From NCBI GenBank assembly GCA_016293495.1, contig JAEDED010000001.1, forward strand, positions 105,824 to 169,823: 64,000 nt of DNA, in the 5' to 3' direction. Origin of the DNA: Treponema sp. (GTDB taxonomy: Bacteria; Spirochaetota; Spirochaetia; Treponematales; Treponemataceae). The notes beneath the pieces were generated by a model that saw nothing but the letters and a program-made list of their open reading frames with translations, made no database searches and was not told the DNA's origin. Of this stretch, positions 17,253 through 24,934 are shown in pieces (positions within the stretch are counted from its first letter, which is position 1; each line of letters opens with the position of its first letter). The translations under genes were made by a program, and so were the position numbers.

Positions 17253-17674
17253 ATGAAAGAAATTGTACTTGAAACAGAAAGACTTAAACTCAGACCACTT
17301 TCTGCAAAAGATATTGAAGAAGTATGCGAATATAATTCTGATTCAGTTTGGAAAAGATATCAGGCAGATTAATCGGTAATATCTGCGTTTACCTTGAAGA
17401 GAATAGAAAGTCCGGAGAACTTGGATGGACCTTCAATCGAAAATATCACTGCAAAGGATATTGTACAGAAGCAGCTCAAGGTTTGAAAAAAATTTGTTTT
17501 GAAACAATAAAACTTGAATCAATTTATGCCTGCTGCGATGAAAGAAATATTTCATCAAGACGTGTAATGGAAAAAATCGGAATGAAGGTAGAAGCTGAGC
17601 ATTTGTTCAGAAAATATCCGAATACCGGAGAAGAATCTACTGAAGTAAGGTTTAGAATAATAAAAGGAGAATAG
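17253..17674 (+). pseudogene. GNAT acetyltransferase (RimJ-like), broken
   Basis: The ATG at 17253 opens a typical start (MKEIVLETERLKLRPLSAKD) that stops after 39 codons (TAA at 17370). A second frame, usable from about 17366, continues with RLIGNICVYLEENRKSGELG, then the acetyl-CoA-binding region GYCTEAAQGLKKICFET and the C-terminal RNISSRRVMEKIGM. Intact relatives of about 170-180 residues have some 40 residues between these parts; here most of that is missing and the frame has shifted. A deletion with frameshift is the simplest reading, so the gene is probably dead. Confidence 0.8.
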
Positions 17675-17686
17675 TTAAAACATTTC

Positions 17687-17715
17687 TTGTAAATCAAAAA
17701 TGAATTAACTATAAT
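17687..17715 (+). promoter_or_regulatory. Promoter of the GerMN gene, probably leaderless
   Basis: TTGTAA (17687-17692), 17-base spacer, TATAAT (17710-17715), then 7 bases to the ATG at 17723. No ribosome site is visible. Confidence 0.65.
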
Positions 17716-17722
17716 GTAAATT

Positions 17723-18532
17723 ATGGGTGGAAAGAACAAACAAAAAACAGGATTGCTTTTAGCATGCTGGTTATTATTAGCTTTAGGGCTTGTAATATTC
17801 TATTTTATTAATCGCGAAAAGATTCATAAAAACTTTGATAGAGTTACAGGAAAAACTTCGACAACATCAGTTGCAGTTGAATCGACAGAAAAGAAATCTG
17901 ATTCAAATAAAGGCAATGGATTGATTGATCTTGAATACGTTCCTGGCGAAGCAGAAACGGAATCAACAACAGAAGTTATTGACGTTAACAATGTTGAGCA
18001 GGAATCTTCCGTAACAAAGATTGAAGTTGAAAAACAGAATCCTCAGAAAGAAGAAACAGTTTCAAAAACTGAAGATAAAAAAACTGAAACAGTAAAACCA
18101 AAAGATGTTCCAAAAACAAAGGCAAAACTCTGTTTTGTTTATGTTGATTCAGATGGAAAAGTAATTCGTAAGATGACAACAAAAGAAGTTGATAAAACAA
18201 ATGCTCCTTTGACAAACGCCATCAAAACATTACTTGACGGACCAGATTCATCGGATAAGGAATGTATGACATTGATTCCTGCGGGTACAAGATTGCTTGG
18301 CGCTTCGGTAAAGAATGGGATTGCAACATTGAACTTCAGCGATGAGTTTGAGTTTAATGGAATTAATGCCGACAGCTATCGCGCCCAGCTCATGCAGGTT
18401 GTTTATACAGCAACAGAATTTGCAACAGTTGAAAGTGTTCAGTTTCTGATTGAAGGTCAGAGAAAAGATTATATGGGAAGTGAAGAATTACAGATCTGGA
18501 TTGGTTCCCCATATTCAAGAAGTAATTTTTAA
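17723..18532 (+). CDS. Membrane-anchored GerMN-domain protein
   Basis: 269 residues: a short basic N-terminus, one membrane helix (LLLACWLLLALGLVIFYFI, about 10-28), a long Ser/Thr/Glu/Lys linker (about 35-130), and a GerMN domain (about 130-265). The domain is recognised by APLTNAIKTLLDGPDSSD, LIPAGTRLLGASVKNGIATLNF and the end QIWIGSP. GerMN domains occur in spore germination protein GerM and in envelope lipoproteins; here the layout suggests an inner-membrane protein with a periplasmic domain. Its substrate is unknown. Confidence 0.8.
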   Translation: MGGKNKQKTGLLLACWLLLALGLVIFYFINREKIHKNFDRVTGKTSTTSVAVESTEKKSDSNKGNGLIDLEYVPGEAETESTTEVIDVNNVEQESSVTKIEVEKQNPQKEETVSKTEDKKTETVKPKDVPKTKAKLCFVYVDSDGKVIRKMTTKEVDKTNAPLTNAIKTLLDGPDSSDKECMTLIPAGTRLLGASVKNGIATLNFSDEFEFNGINADSYRAQLMQVVYTATEFATVESVQFLIEGQRKDYMGSEELQIWIGSPYSRSNF

Positions 18533-18572
18533 TTTTGGATAACTTGTTGATAAAGAAATAAAGCAAAAAAAA

Positions 18573-18632
18573 GGCTGCAGTTTAATGAAGGATTAAAGTT
18601 CATTTCCTTCAGAAAAGCTGCAGCCATTTTTT
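18573..18632. terminator. Bidirectional terminator
   Basis: GGCTGCAG (18573-18580) pairs with CTGCAGCC (18618-18625), with an inner GAAGGA/TCCTTC stem. An A-run precedes and a T-run follows, so it can serve both the GerMN gene and the minus-strand XRE gene. Confidence 0.85.
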
Positions 18633-18637
18633 TATTT

Positions 18638-18655
18638 GACTAACGAGCGTTAGTC
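18638..18655. promoter_or_regulatory. Perfect TetR-like operator palindrome (site 4)
   Basis: TTGACTAACG (18636-18645) and its exact complement CGTTAGTCAA (18648-18657) flank a 2-base centre. It lies between the terminator and the 3' end of the XRE gene, and shares GACTAAC-N3-CGTT with sites 1, 2 and 5. Confidence 0.5.
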
Positions 18656-18682
18656 AACTTTGCTTATTAAAATATTCTCTCG

Positions 18683-18910
18683 TTATTCAGCATCTGGATC
18701 AGAATCGAAGAAGAAAAGTTCCTCGAATTTTTTTTCAAGTGCAATGCAGATTAAGAGAGCAAGTTTTGCGTTTGGAGTGTACTTTCCGTTTTCGATAGAA
18801 ACGATTGTGTTGCGTGAAACTCCGACAGTTTCAGCAAGGTCAGCCTGAGTGATATTCAGATCAAGGCGTACGTCTTTAATATTATTCTTTAATGGAAGTT
18901 CAGTATTCAT
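18683..18910 (-). CDS. XRE-family HTH regulator 1
   Basis: 75 residues, a single helix-turn-helix domain: LDLNITQADLAETVGVSRNT is the HTH, followed by IVSIENGKYTPNAKLALLIC. The C-terminus FFFDSDPDAE is acidic. It is a close paralogue of the next XRE gene (about 65 percent identical over 60 residues by eye). Its promoter (19019-19047) carries two CAAG-N4-CTTG-type sites, so autorepression is likely. AAGGAG precedes the ATG. Unlike its paralogue it has no membrane-protein partner gene. Confidence 0.9.
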   Translation of the reverse strand: MNTELPLKNNIKDVRLDLNITQADLAETVGVSRNTIVSIENGKYTPNAKLALLICIALEKKFEELFFFDSDPDAE

Positions 18911-18962
18911 AAAAATCTCCTTAATTTAAGTTCAAATTGATAACTATTCATTTGTAAGGTAA

Positions 18963-18980
18963 AACAAACGGTTGTTAGTT
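18963..18980 (-). promoter_or_regulatory. TetR-like operator site 5 in XRE1 leader
   Basis: Minus strand AACTAAC-AAC-CGTTTGTT, nearly identical to site 2, located in the untranslated leader of the XRE1 gene about 35-50 bases after the predicted start. Confidence 0.4.
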
Positions 18981-18993
18981 TATAATAATAAAG

Positions 18994-19047
18994 CCAAGTT
19001 TTCTTGTCTTATATTAAAATAATATTAGAGCAAAGAAAACTTGTCAA
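18994..19047 (-). promoter_or_regulatory. XRE1 promoter with two operators
   Basis: Minus strand TTGACA (19042-19047), 17-base spacer, TATTAT (19019-19024). One operator (CAAGTTTTCTTTG on the minus strand, about 19032-19044) overlaps the -35 box and spacer; a second, CAAGTTTTCTTG in the opposite orientation, lies in the leader (18995-19006). Confidence 0.7.
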
Positions 19048-19060
19048 TGTATTTTAAAAA

Positions 19061-19114
19061 TAAAAAAGCATTCAAACAGTTCCCATGATAAAAATCATTA
19101 AACTGTTTGAATGC
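19061..19114 (-). terminator. Terminator of the XRE2 operon
   Basis: A 14-base stem, GCATTCAAACAGTT (19068-19081) against AACTGTTTGAATGC (19101-19114), followed on the minus strand by a T-run. It separates the two XRE operons. Confidence 0.88.
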
Positions 19115-19135
19115 CTTTTATATAGAAGAATTAAA

Positions 19136-19342
19136 TTAAAAGTAAAATAATTCCTCAAACTTTTTATCTAATGCAATGCACAGAATAAGTGCAAGTTTTG
19201 CTGTCGGACAATACTGACCGGTTTCGATTGAACTTATTGTATTTCTCGAAACACCAACCATTTCTGCAAGCTGTGTTTGTGAAAGATTCATTTCACCACG
19301 AACCTGCTTTAAATTATTTTTTAAGACAAGTTCTTCGTTCAT
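19136..19342 (-). CDS. XRE-family HTH regulator 2
   Basis: 68 residues, one helix-turn-helix (MNLSQTQLAEMVGVSRNTIS) and the typical ending KFEELFYF. It is the paralogue of regulator 1. Its ATG overlaps the end of the upstream membrane-protein gene by 4 bases, so the two are translated together. Such XRE plus small membrane protein pairs are common in Firmicutes and are usually autoregulated; the promoter upstream of the pair contains two near-perfect operators. Confidence 0.9.
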   Translation of the reverse strand: MNEELVLKNNLKQVRGEMNLSQTQLAEMVGVSRNTISSIETGQYCPTAKLALILCIALDKKFEELFYF

Positions 19343-19668
19343 CTGATAATTCCTAAAAGTCTTGCACAGAATGCAACAGTAGATAAAAGGAAAAATAATA
19401 TGTAAACAATGAAAACTATAAGTTCATGAGTTTTTCTTTTCATGATAAATTTTGTAAGGAACATTGCAGAAAACATTCCCGTAAAAATCATCCAGATTCT
19501 TTCATCGATGTGATCGTTAAAAAAAATATCCAGTGCAGCAATAATTACACATAATGTAAAACCAACAATGAAGGCAATTTTGCTTCCTTTGTTTACAGCT
19601 TCAAGATCAGCTAAATCCTTGTTCTGGTTTTCGTTACGGCTTATTTCTAAGATTTCTTCTTTTGTCAT
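19339..19668 (-). CDS. Small membrane protein, DUF6442-like
   Basis: 109 residues: a charged N-terminus (MTKEEILEISRNENQNKD) and four hydrophobic segments (about 30-48, 57-73, 80-97 and a shorter last one). The pattern matches small membrane proteins encoded next to XRE regulators, often labelled DUF6442; the name is from memory. It is the first gene of a two-gene operon with XRE2. Function unknown; a membrane sensor or target controlled by the regulator is a guess. Confidence 0.75.
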   Translation of the reverse strand: MTKEEILEISRNENQNKDLADLEAVNKGSKIAFIVGFTLCVIIAALDIFFNDHIDERIWMIFTGMFSAMFLTKFIMKRKTHELIVFIVYILFFLLSTVAFCARLLGIIR

Positions 19669-19741
19669 TTTTGACTCCTTAATTAAAAATAATATGAACT
19701 GTAAGGCATGAAATTGGCGCGCGCTTGCCAGATTTAGTTTG

Positions 19742-19793
19742 CCAAGTACACTTGGTATAACTCAAATATAACGTTACCAAGTATACTTGTCAA
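19742..19793 (-). promoter_or_regulatory. XRE2 operon promoter with two operators
   Basis: Minus strand TTGACA (19788-19793), 17-base spacer, TATATT (19765-19770). CCAAGTATACTTGT (19777-19790) sits between -35 and -10; CCAAGTACACTTGG (19742-19755) sits just after the start point. The layout copies that of the XRE1 promoter. Confidence 0.75.
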
Positions 19794-19881
19794 CACTTTT
19801 TTGAAATTTTTTTCTCTGGGCGAATGTCAATATTCCGCTATACTTTAAAAAAATAGGATTTTGGAGTAGAATCATCACATT

Positions 19882-22269
19882 ATGGAATTTACACAAGAAC
19901 AGATCGACGCGTTGGTTGTAAACGAAGTCGACATCATGAAGAAAATTGCAACAGAGTTAAACATTCGTGTTAATCAGGTTAGTGCTGTTATCAGCCTTTT
20001 TGAAGAAGGATGTACAGTAGCTTTTATCAGCCGTTATCGTAAGGAAAAAACTGATAACCTCGATGAAGTTGCAGTTACAAGCGTAGACCACCTTTTCAAG
20101 TCTTACAAAAATCTTGAAGAACGTCGTCTTGAAATTGTTAAAGGAATTTTCAATCAGGGTAAACTTACTGATTCCCTTTACAACGCAGCAATGTCAGCAA
20201 CAACTTTGACAGCTCTCGAAGACCTCTGGGCTCCGTTCAAGAAAAAGAAGAAGACAAGGGGAATGATTGCAGCCGAAAAAGGTCTCGAACCACTGGCTGA
20301 CGCAATGCTCGAAATGAACGATGCTGCTATCGAAAAAGAAGCAGAAAAATATATCAAGACAGACAACGAAGACAAAGCCCTCAATGTTGAAACTGCCAAA
20401 GACGCTCTCAACGGTGCAAAAGACATCATCGCAGAACGCGTCAGCCAGGAAACAAAAAATCGTGAAGCAATTCACGATTTGTACATGGCAACAGGAAACA
20501 TTGTTACAAAGGGAATCGTTCCGGAAGGACAGACTGAAGAACAGGCTCAGAAAACTTCTACATACCAGATGTACTGGGATTATTCTGAACCGCTCGACCA
20601 GCTCAAGCCTCACCGCATTCTTGCCATCAACCGTGCAGAACGCGAAGGCGCTCTCGACGTTACAATCGATGTCGATGTAGAAGCTGCAGTTGCTGACCTT
20701 CAGAAGAAAGCCACAATTCACAATGAATACCACAAGGCTGCCATTGAAGACGGTGTTGTTCGCCTTTTGTCACCAGCAGTAGTTCGCGAAATCCGTAGTG
20801 ATGAAGCAGACGAAGCTGACAATCACGGTATCGGCGTGTTCAGTGAAAACCTCAAAAATCTTTTGATGACACAGCCAATTAAAGGAAGCCGTGTTCTCGG
20901 CATTGACCCAGGATACCGTAACGGTACTAAATGTGCTGCCCTTGATGAAACAGGTAAATACCTCGGCTTCTTCAAAATCTTTCAGGAAATCAATCCAAAA
21001 GAAGCTTACGACCTTATCAACGAAGCAATCGACAAATACGACATTCAGGTTCTTGCAGTTGGTAACGGAACAGGAAGTCACGAAGTACAGGAAATCGTTT
21101 CAAAAGTAATCAGCGAAAACTACAGCGACGCTGACGTAAAATACACAGTAGTAGATGAATCAGGTGCTTCAGTTTATTCTGCTTCACCTGTTGCTACAGA
21201 AGAATTCCCTGATTTGGACGTTATGGTTCGTGGTGCTATTTCTATGGGCCGTCGTCTTCAGGATCCGCTTGCTGAACTTGTTAAGATTGATCCAAAGGCA
21301 ATCGGTGTTGGTCTTTACCAGCATGACGTTAACCAGAAGAAGCTTGCAGAACAGCTCGACGAAGTTGTAAGTTCCGTTGTAAACAATGTTGGTGTTAACC
21401 TCAATACAGCTTCTTACATGCTCTTGAGTTACGTTTCGGGAATCAACAAAACAACTGCAAAGAAAATCGTTGCTTACCGTGATTCAAACGGAAAGATTAC
21501 AAGCCGTGAAGAACTTAAGAAAGTTCCAGGACTTGGACCAAAAGCATTTGAACAGTGCGCAGGATTCCTTAAGATTGCAGAAAGCTCTGACCCACTCGAC
21601 AACACATGGGTTCACCCAGAAAACTATGAAGCAGCCCGCGAAGTTCTTCCATTGATTCAGAAAGGCGAAAAAGTTCCTTCTGACCTCATCAAGAAAATCG
21701 CAGAAAAATACAGCATCGGCGAAACAACAGTAAACGACATCGTAGAAGAATTGCAGAAACCAAACCGTGACCCTCGTGACGGATATCCTGCACCAATCAT
21801 GCAGAAAGGCGTAGTTCAGTTTGAAGACCTTAAAGCCGGAATGAAAGTTACTGGAAAGATCAAGAACGTAGTAGACTTTGGTGCTTTCGTTGATATCGGT
21901 TTGCACGAAACTGGTTTGATTCACGTATCTGAATTGAGCGACAACTTCATTAAAGATCCAATGGAAGTTTGTAAAGTCGGTGATGTTCACGAGTTTACAA
22001 TCATCGGTCTTGATATGGACCGCCGCCGTATCAGTCTTTCTCTCAAGAGTGATGCAGCAAGCCGTGCAGAAACAACAGGAAATGCATCGGCAGCTAAACC
22101 GGCTGGTGCAAAGAAAATCGTTGTTGTTAAAAAAGGTGCTGCATCAGCTAAACCAAAAACTGACGGTAACCAGAAGCCTCGCAGTGAAAATCGCGGCGGT
22201 CAGCGTCAGTATCAGGGAAGCGATGATGGAATGAGTTACAATCCATTTGCAGCTTTACTTAAGAAATAA
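19882..22269 (+). CDS. tex: Transcription accessory protein Tex
   Basis: 795 residues with the family's domain order: N-terminal helical region (YRKEKTDNLDE), YqgF/RNase H-like fold (VLGIDPGYRNGTKCAALD, about 340), helix-hairpin-helix (KKVPGLGPKAFEQCAGFLKI, about 550), and S1 RNA-binding domain (AGMKVTGKIKNVVDFGAFVD, about 655-725). A basic Gly/Lys/Arg tail (about 735-795) is longer than in most homologues. Tex binds nucleic acids and RNA polymerase. The nearest GGAG is about 15 bases before the ATG, so initiation is not obviously strong. Confidence 0.95.
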   Translation: MEFTQEQIDALVVNEVDIMKKIATELNIRVNQVSAVISLFEEGCTVAFISRYRKEKTDNLDEVAVTSVDHLFKSYKNLEERRLEIVKGIFNQGKLTDSLYNAAMSATTLTALEDLWAPFKKKKKTRGMIAAEKGLEPLADAMLEMNDAAIEKEAEKYIKTDNEDKALNVETAKDALNGAKDIIAERVSQETKNREAIHDLYMATGNIVTKGIVPEGQTEEQAQKTSTYQMYWDYSEPLDQLKPHRILAINRAEREGALDVTIDVDVEAAVADLQKKATIHNEYHKAAIEDGVVRLLSPAVVREIRSDEADEADNHGIGVFSENLKNLLMTQPIKGSRVLGIDPGYRNGTKCAALDETGKYLGFFKIFQEINPKEAYDLINEAIDKYDIQVLAVGNGTGSHEVQEIVSKVISENYSDADVKYTVVDESGASVYSASPVATEEFPDLDVMVRGAISMGRRLQDPLAELVKIDPKAIGVGLYQHDVNQKKLAEQLDEVVSSVVNNVGVNLNTASYMLLSYVSGINKTTAKKIVAYRDSNGKITSREELKKVPGLGPKAFEQCAGFLKIAESSDPLDNTWVHPENYEAAREVLPLIQKGEKVPSDLIKKIAEKYSIGETTVNDIVEELQKPNRDPRDGYPAPIMQKGVVQFEDLKAGMKVTGKIKNVVDFGAFVDIGLHETGLIHVSELSDNFIKDPMEVCKVGDVHEFTIIGLDMDRRRISLSLKSDAASRAETTGNASAAKPAGAKKIVVVKKGAASAKPKTDGNQKPRSENRGGQRQYQGSDDGMSYNPFAALLKK

Positions 22270-22306
22270 GATATCAAAGATGAATCCTTAATTTCAGGAG
22301 GTTTCC

Positions 22307-22420
22307 GTGCTTGATGAAGCAGAAAGCAAACTGAAAAGCGCCAGAAATTGGGGATTCATCGATATGTTTGGCGGGGGGATTTCTACTGCTGATTATACAA
22401 TGCAGGAAAGTAAAAGATAA
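22307..22420 (+). CDS. Short 37-residue protein, possible remnant
   Basis: A GTG start stands 6 bases after a perfect AGGAGG, and the frame reads MLDEAESKLKSARNWGFIDM, then FGGGISTADYTMQESKR and a stop. The KSARNWGFIDMFGGGxxST segment recalls the start of a longer uncharacterised protein seen in Firmicutes and related genomes, which continues with a KH segment and a helical domain; that memory is unverified. The strong ribosome site with an abrupt end suggests either a truncated gene or a small protein kept on its own. Confidence 0.5.
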   Translation: MLDEAESKLKSARNWGFIDMFGGGISTADYTMQESKR

Positions 22421-22465
22421 TAATGACTAGTTTACTTGTCATAAAATTAATCAGACCTTTTTAGC

Positions 22466-23821
22466 CTAAAGCTTTATTCTCAATACTTTTGAATTTCGTT
22501 CCGGAGTCCAAATCTTTTTTCTTTCTTCAGGAATGCTTTCAATACTGTCGGCTTCGAAACCGATCTTTTCAAACCAGTCGGCGGTCTGTGTTGTCAGAAC
22601 AAACACAGATTCAAGACCTTTTTCTTTTGCCTTAACAAGCAGGTAGTTCATAAGCTTAACACCGATTCCCAGCTTGCTGTAGGATTCATCAACGGCAACG
22701 CCTGCAATTTCTGCCTGTTTACCGTCATAGTCGTGAAGGCTTGCACATGCGTGAATGCCGCCGTCTACCTGATAGACAACGTATTCTTCAAACTTGTCGG
22801 CAAAGCTTGCCTTTGTACGAGGAAGCAAAATTCCCTTTTTAACAAACGGATCCATAAGCGACAGAACGCTTGAAATGTCGTTCAAGGTCATGGCCCTGAA
22901 GCCGGAATATTCGTCGTTATAAATCATTGTTCCCGAACCGATGCTGGAGAAAATTTCGCATGGCAGGATTCCGTCGATAGAACCGTCAAGGATATGAACG
23001 CGCGAAACGTCATTAGAACAGGCATCTTTTGCGAGCTTGAAAAGAGCCATAAGTTTTTCCTGTTTTGTGATGTTCGAGGCTTCGCCTGTTGTTTTTACAA
23101 CCGAGTCTTTGTTCAGCGCGATGAGAGCCGACAGTTCTTCGATATTCATTGCAGGAATATTGTTATCAGAAGTCAATATGATTTCTGAAGGAATTTTGAA
23201 GGTGTCGGGACTGATTTCAGTGTCAGGTAAAATATAGAAAAGCTTATCGGCTTTTAAGTTCTTTGCGATTTCTGTAGCCAGTGTAAGGGTCGAAACGTTG
23301 TAAGGCTTTCCTGTAGCGCTCCAGCCGATACATGGCAGGATTGGAATAAATCCGTCGTGAAGAATTTCCTTGATAGAATCTGTGGCGATGCTTTCGATCT
23401 GGCCTGTTGTGCCGTAGTCGATTCCGTCAATGACACCGATACCGCGTGCTTTTACCCAGTTACCGATAACGGCTGACTTTTTTTCGCCGGCAAGCGCATT
23501 CATGATTGTATTTGAAACGTCAAAAGCTGCCATCTTGATCAATGGCATCGATTCACGAGATGCGATTCTTATACCGTTTTTGATGGACCAGGAAATATCA
23601 GCCTGTGAGAGAATTTCATTGATTCTTTTTCTGCAGCCAGGAACGATAACCACATTGATTCCGCTTTCGTGAATAAGGCTGATATCACGGATATGTGATG
23701 GCAGCATCGGGGAATTGATGATTTCGTCGTCGATGTAAATGACAGTAACAGCGTTTTTGAATGCTTTGAGGTAGCGGATAACGTCTCTGATCTGTCGTGC
23801 TTTTTGTGTAATTTCCTGCAT
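22466..23821 (-). CDS. argA: N-acetylglutamate synthase (ArgA type)
   Basis: 451 residues with two domains. The amino-acid-kinase domain (1 to about 290) has NVVIVPGCRKRINEI and LPCIGWSATGKPYNVSTL; it lacks catalysis and usually binds arginine. The GNAT domain (about 300-451) has SKLGIGVKLMNYLLVKAKEKG and WFEKIGFEADSIESIPEERK. It makes N-acetylglutamate, the first step of arginine synthesis, and arginine inhibition is expected. It starts 3 bases after queH and ends near a CTAGTTTACTTG palindrome-like site. Confidence 0.93.
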   Translation of the reverse strand: MQEITQKARQIRDVIRYLKAFKNAVTVIYIDDEIINSPMLPSHIRDISLIHESGINVVIVPGCRKRINEILSQADISWSIKNGIRIASRESMPLIKMAAFDVSNTIMNALAGEKKSAVIGNWVKARGIGVIDGIDYGTTGQIESIATDSIKEILHDGFIPILPCIGWSATGKPYNVSTLTLATEIAKNLKADKLFYILPDTEISPDTFKIPSEIILTSDNNIPAMNIEELSALIALNKDSVVKTTGEASNITKQEKLMALFKLAKDACSNDVSRVHILDGSIDGILPCEIFSSIGSGTMIYNDEYSGFRAMTLNDISSVLSLMDPFVKKGILLPRTKASFADKFEEYVVYQVDGGIHACASLHDYDGKQAEIAGVAVDESYSKLGIGVKLMNYLLVKAKEKGLESVFVLTTQTADWFEKIGFEADSIESIPEERKKIWTPERNSKVLRIKL

Positions 23822-23824
23822 AAG

Positions 23825-24487
23825 TTAATTATCGGCCAAATTCGTGAATTTGCCCATATTTTGCTTTGAAAAAATACAGCCGCAGTAATCCTGGCGGTAT
23901 AATCCATATTCCTCGCTGAGCTCAAGGCTTCGCTTAAAGCCGCCTTTCTTTTTAAAGTCGCTTGTCAGAAATTTAGTTCCTGGGGAATTTCGGGACTCGA
24001 GCTCTTTTCCAATGATGTTGATTTTTTCTGCGTCCTTAAAAGGACTGATACTCAGCGTTGTCGTAAACCAGTCAAAGTTATTCTTAACAGCATAGTCGTA
24101 AGCTTTTTCCATACGGAACTTATAGCAGCGCCGGCAGCGTTCACCTTTTTCGCCTTCGGTTTTAAGTTCAGTATCGATTTCTGTATTTACGGCCTTAAAA
24201 AATTCCTCGGGATCGTAATTTTCTTCATAAAGACAAGTTAACTTGTCTTTATCAAACTTTGGAAGAAAAGTTTTCAGTTCATTAAGGCGTCTTATGTATT
24301 CTGCTTTAGGATGAATGTTCGGATTGTAGTAATAAATCGTGATGTCAAAATACTTCATCAGGTATTCAAGTACATAAGATGAACACGGACCGCAGCAGGC
24401 GTGGAGCAAAAGAGAAGGTTTTGAATCTGATTGTGAAACAGTTTCGAGGATTTTATCGAGCTTTTTCTGGTAATTTATTTTTTCCAT
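23825..24487 (-). CDS. queH: Epoxyqueuosine reductase QueH
   Basis: 220 residues from the ATG chosen (MEKINYQKKLDKILE); the open frame extends 18 codons further but without family similarity. Conserved cysteines lie in LLLHACCGPCSSYV, GERCRRCYKFRMEKA and DYCGCIFSK, which bind iron-sulfur and iron in QueH. It makes queuosine from epoxyqueuosine in tRNA wobble position 34. It is co-directional with argA, 3 bases apart. A 26-base perfect palindrome lies inside the gene at 24227-24252. Confidence 0.93.
   Translation of the reverse strand: MEKINYQKKLDKILETVSQSDSKPSLLLHACCGPCSSYVLEYLMKYFDITIYYYNPNIHPKAEYIRRLNELKTFLPKFDKDKLTCLYEENYDPEEFFKAVNTEIDTELKTEGEKGERCRRCYKFRMEKAYDYAVKNNFDWFTTTLSISPFKDAEKINIIGKELESRNSPGTKFLTSDFKKKGGFKRSLELSEEYGLYRQDYCGCIFSKQNMGKFTNLADN
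24227..24252. repeat. 26-base perfect palindrome inside queH
   Basis: ATAAAGACAAGTT (24227-24239) is followed directly by its exact complement (24240-24252). The centre reads CAAG-TTAA-CTTG, the same pattern as the XRE operators 4-5 kb away. Confidence 0.8.
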
Positions 24488-24590
24488 AATGCTAAGTTTA
24501 CTTGTCAAATATAAAAAAAGTGAATTTTCTGCAACTTTCACATAATCATAAAAGTTCTTGAATTATTGACTTCTAAATTATAAAACTGCG

Positions 24591-24619
24591 TTGAGTTTAT
24601 GACAATAATCTTGTAATAT
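24591..24619 (+). promoter_or_regulatory. yhbY promoter, probably leaderless
   Basis: TTGAGT (24591-24596), 17-base spacer, TAATAT (24614-24619), 7 bases to the ATG at 24627. An alternative TATAAT at 24617-24622 is even closer. No ribosome site. Confidence 0.55.
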
Positions 24620-24626
24620 AATTTCC

Positions 24627-24926
24627 ATGGAATTAACAAGCTCACAGAGAAAAGAATTAAGTGCTCAGGCACACGAATTAAAACCAGTTGTAATCATCGG
24701 ACAGGCTGGCGTAACAGACGGCGTAATCGGTAAAATCGCTGAATCATTAAAAGCTCACGAACTTATCAAAATCAAGTTCAACGAATACAAAGAAGATAAA
24801 CAGGAACTCGCTTCAGAAATCGCAAATTCCTGCGAAGCCGCTCTTGTTAGAATCATCGGCAACGTTGCAATCCTTTACAAAGAAAACGAAGAAAAAGAAG
24901 AAGACAAGAAAAAAAGCCGCAAATAA
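24627..24926 (+). CDS. yhbY: CRM-domain RNA-binding protein YhbY
   Basis: 99 residues, one CRS1-YhbY domain: QRKELSAQAHELKPVVIIGQ, GVTDGVIGKIAESLKAHELI, the RNA-contacting KIKFNEYKEDK and RIIGNVAILYKE. A Lys/Glu-rich tail follows. The protein binds 50S precursors and assists ribosome assembly. It stands alone, convergent with the acyltransferase gene 8 bases downstream. Confidence 0.95.
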   Translation: MELTSSQRKELSAQAHELKPVVIIGQAGVTDGVIGKIAESLKAHELIKIKFNEYKEDKQELASEIANSCEAALVRIIGNVAILYKENEEKEEDKKKSRK

Positions 24927-24934
24927 AAAGCTGC

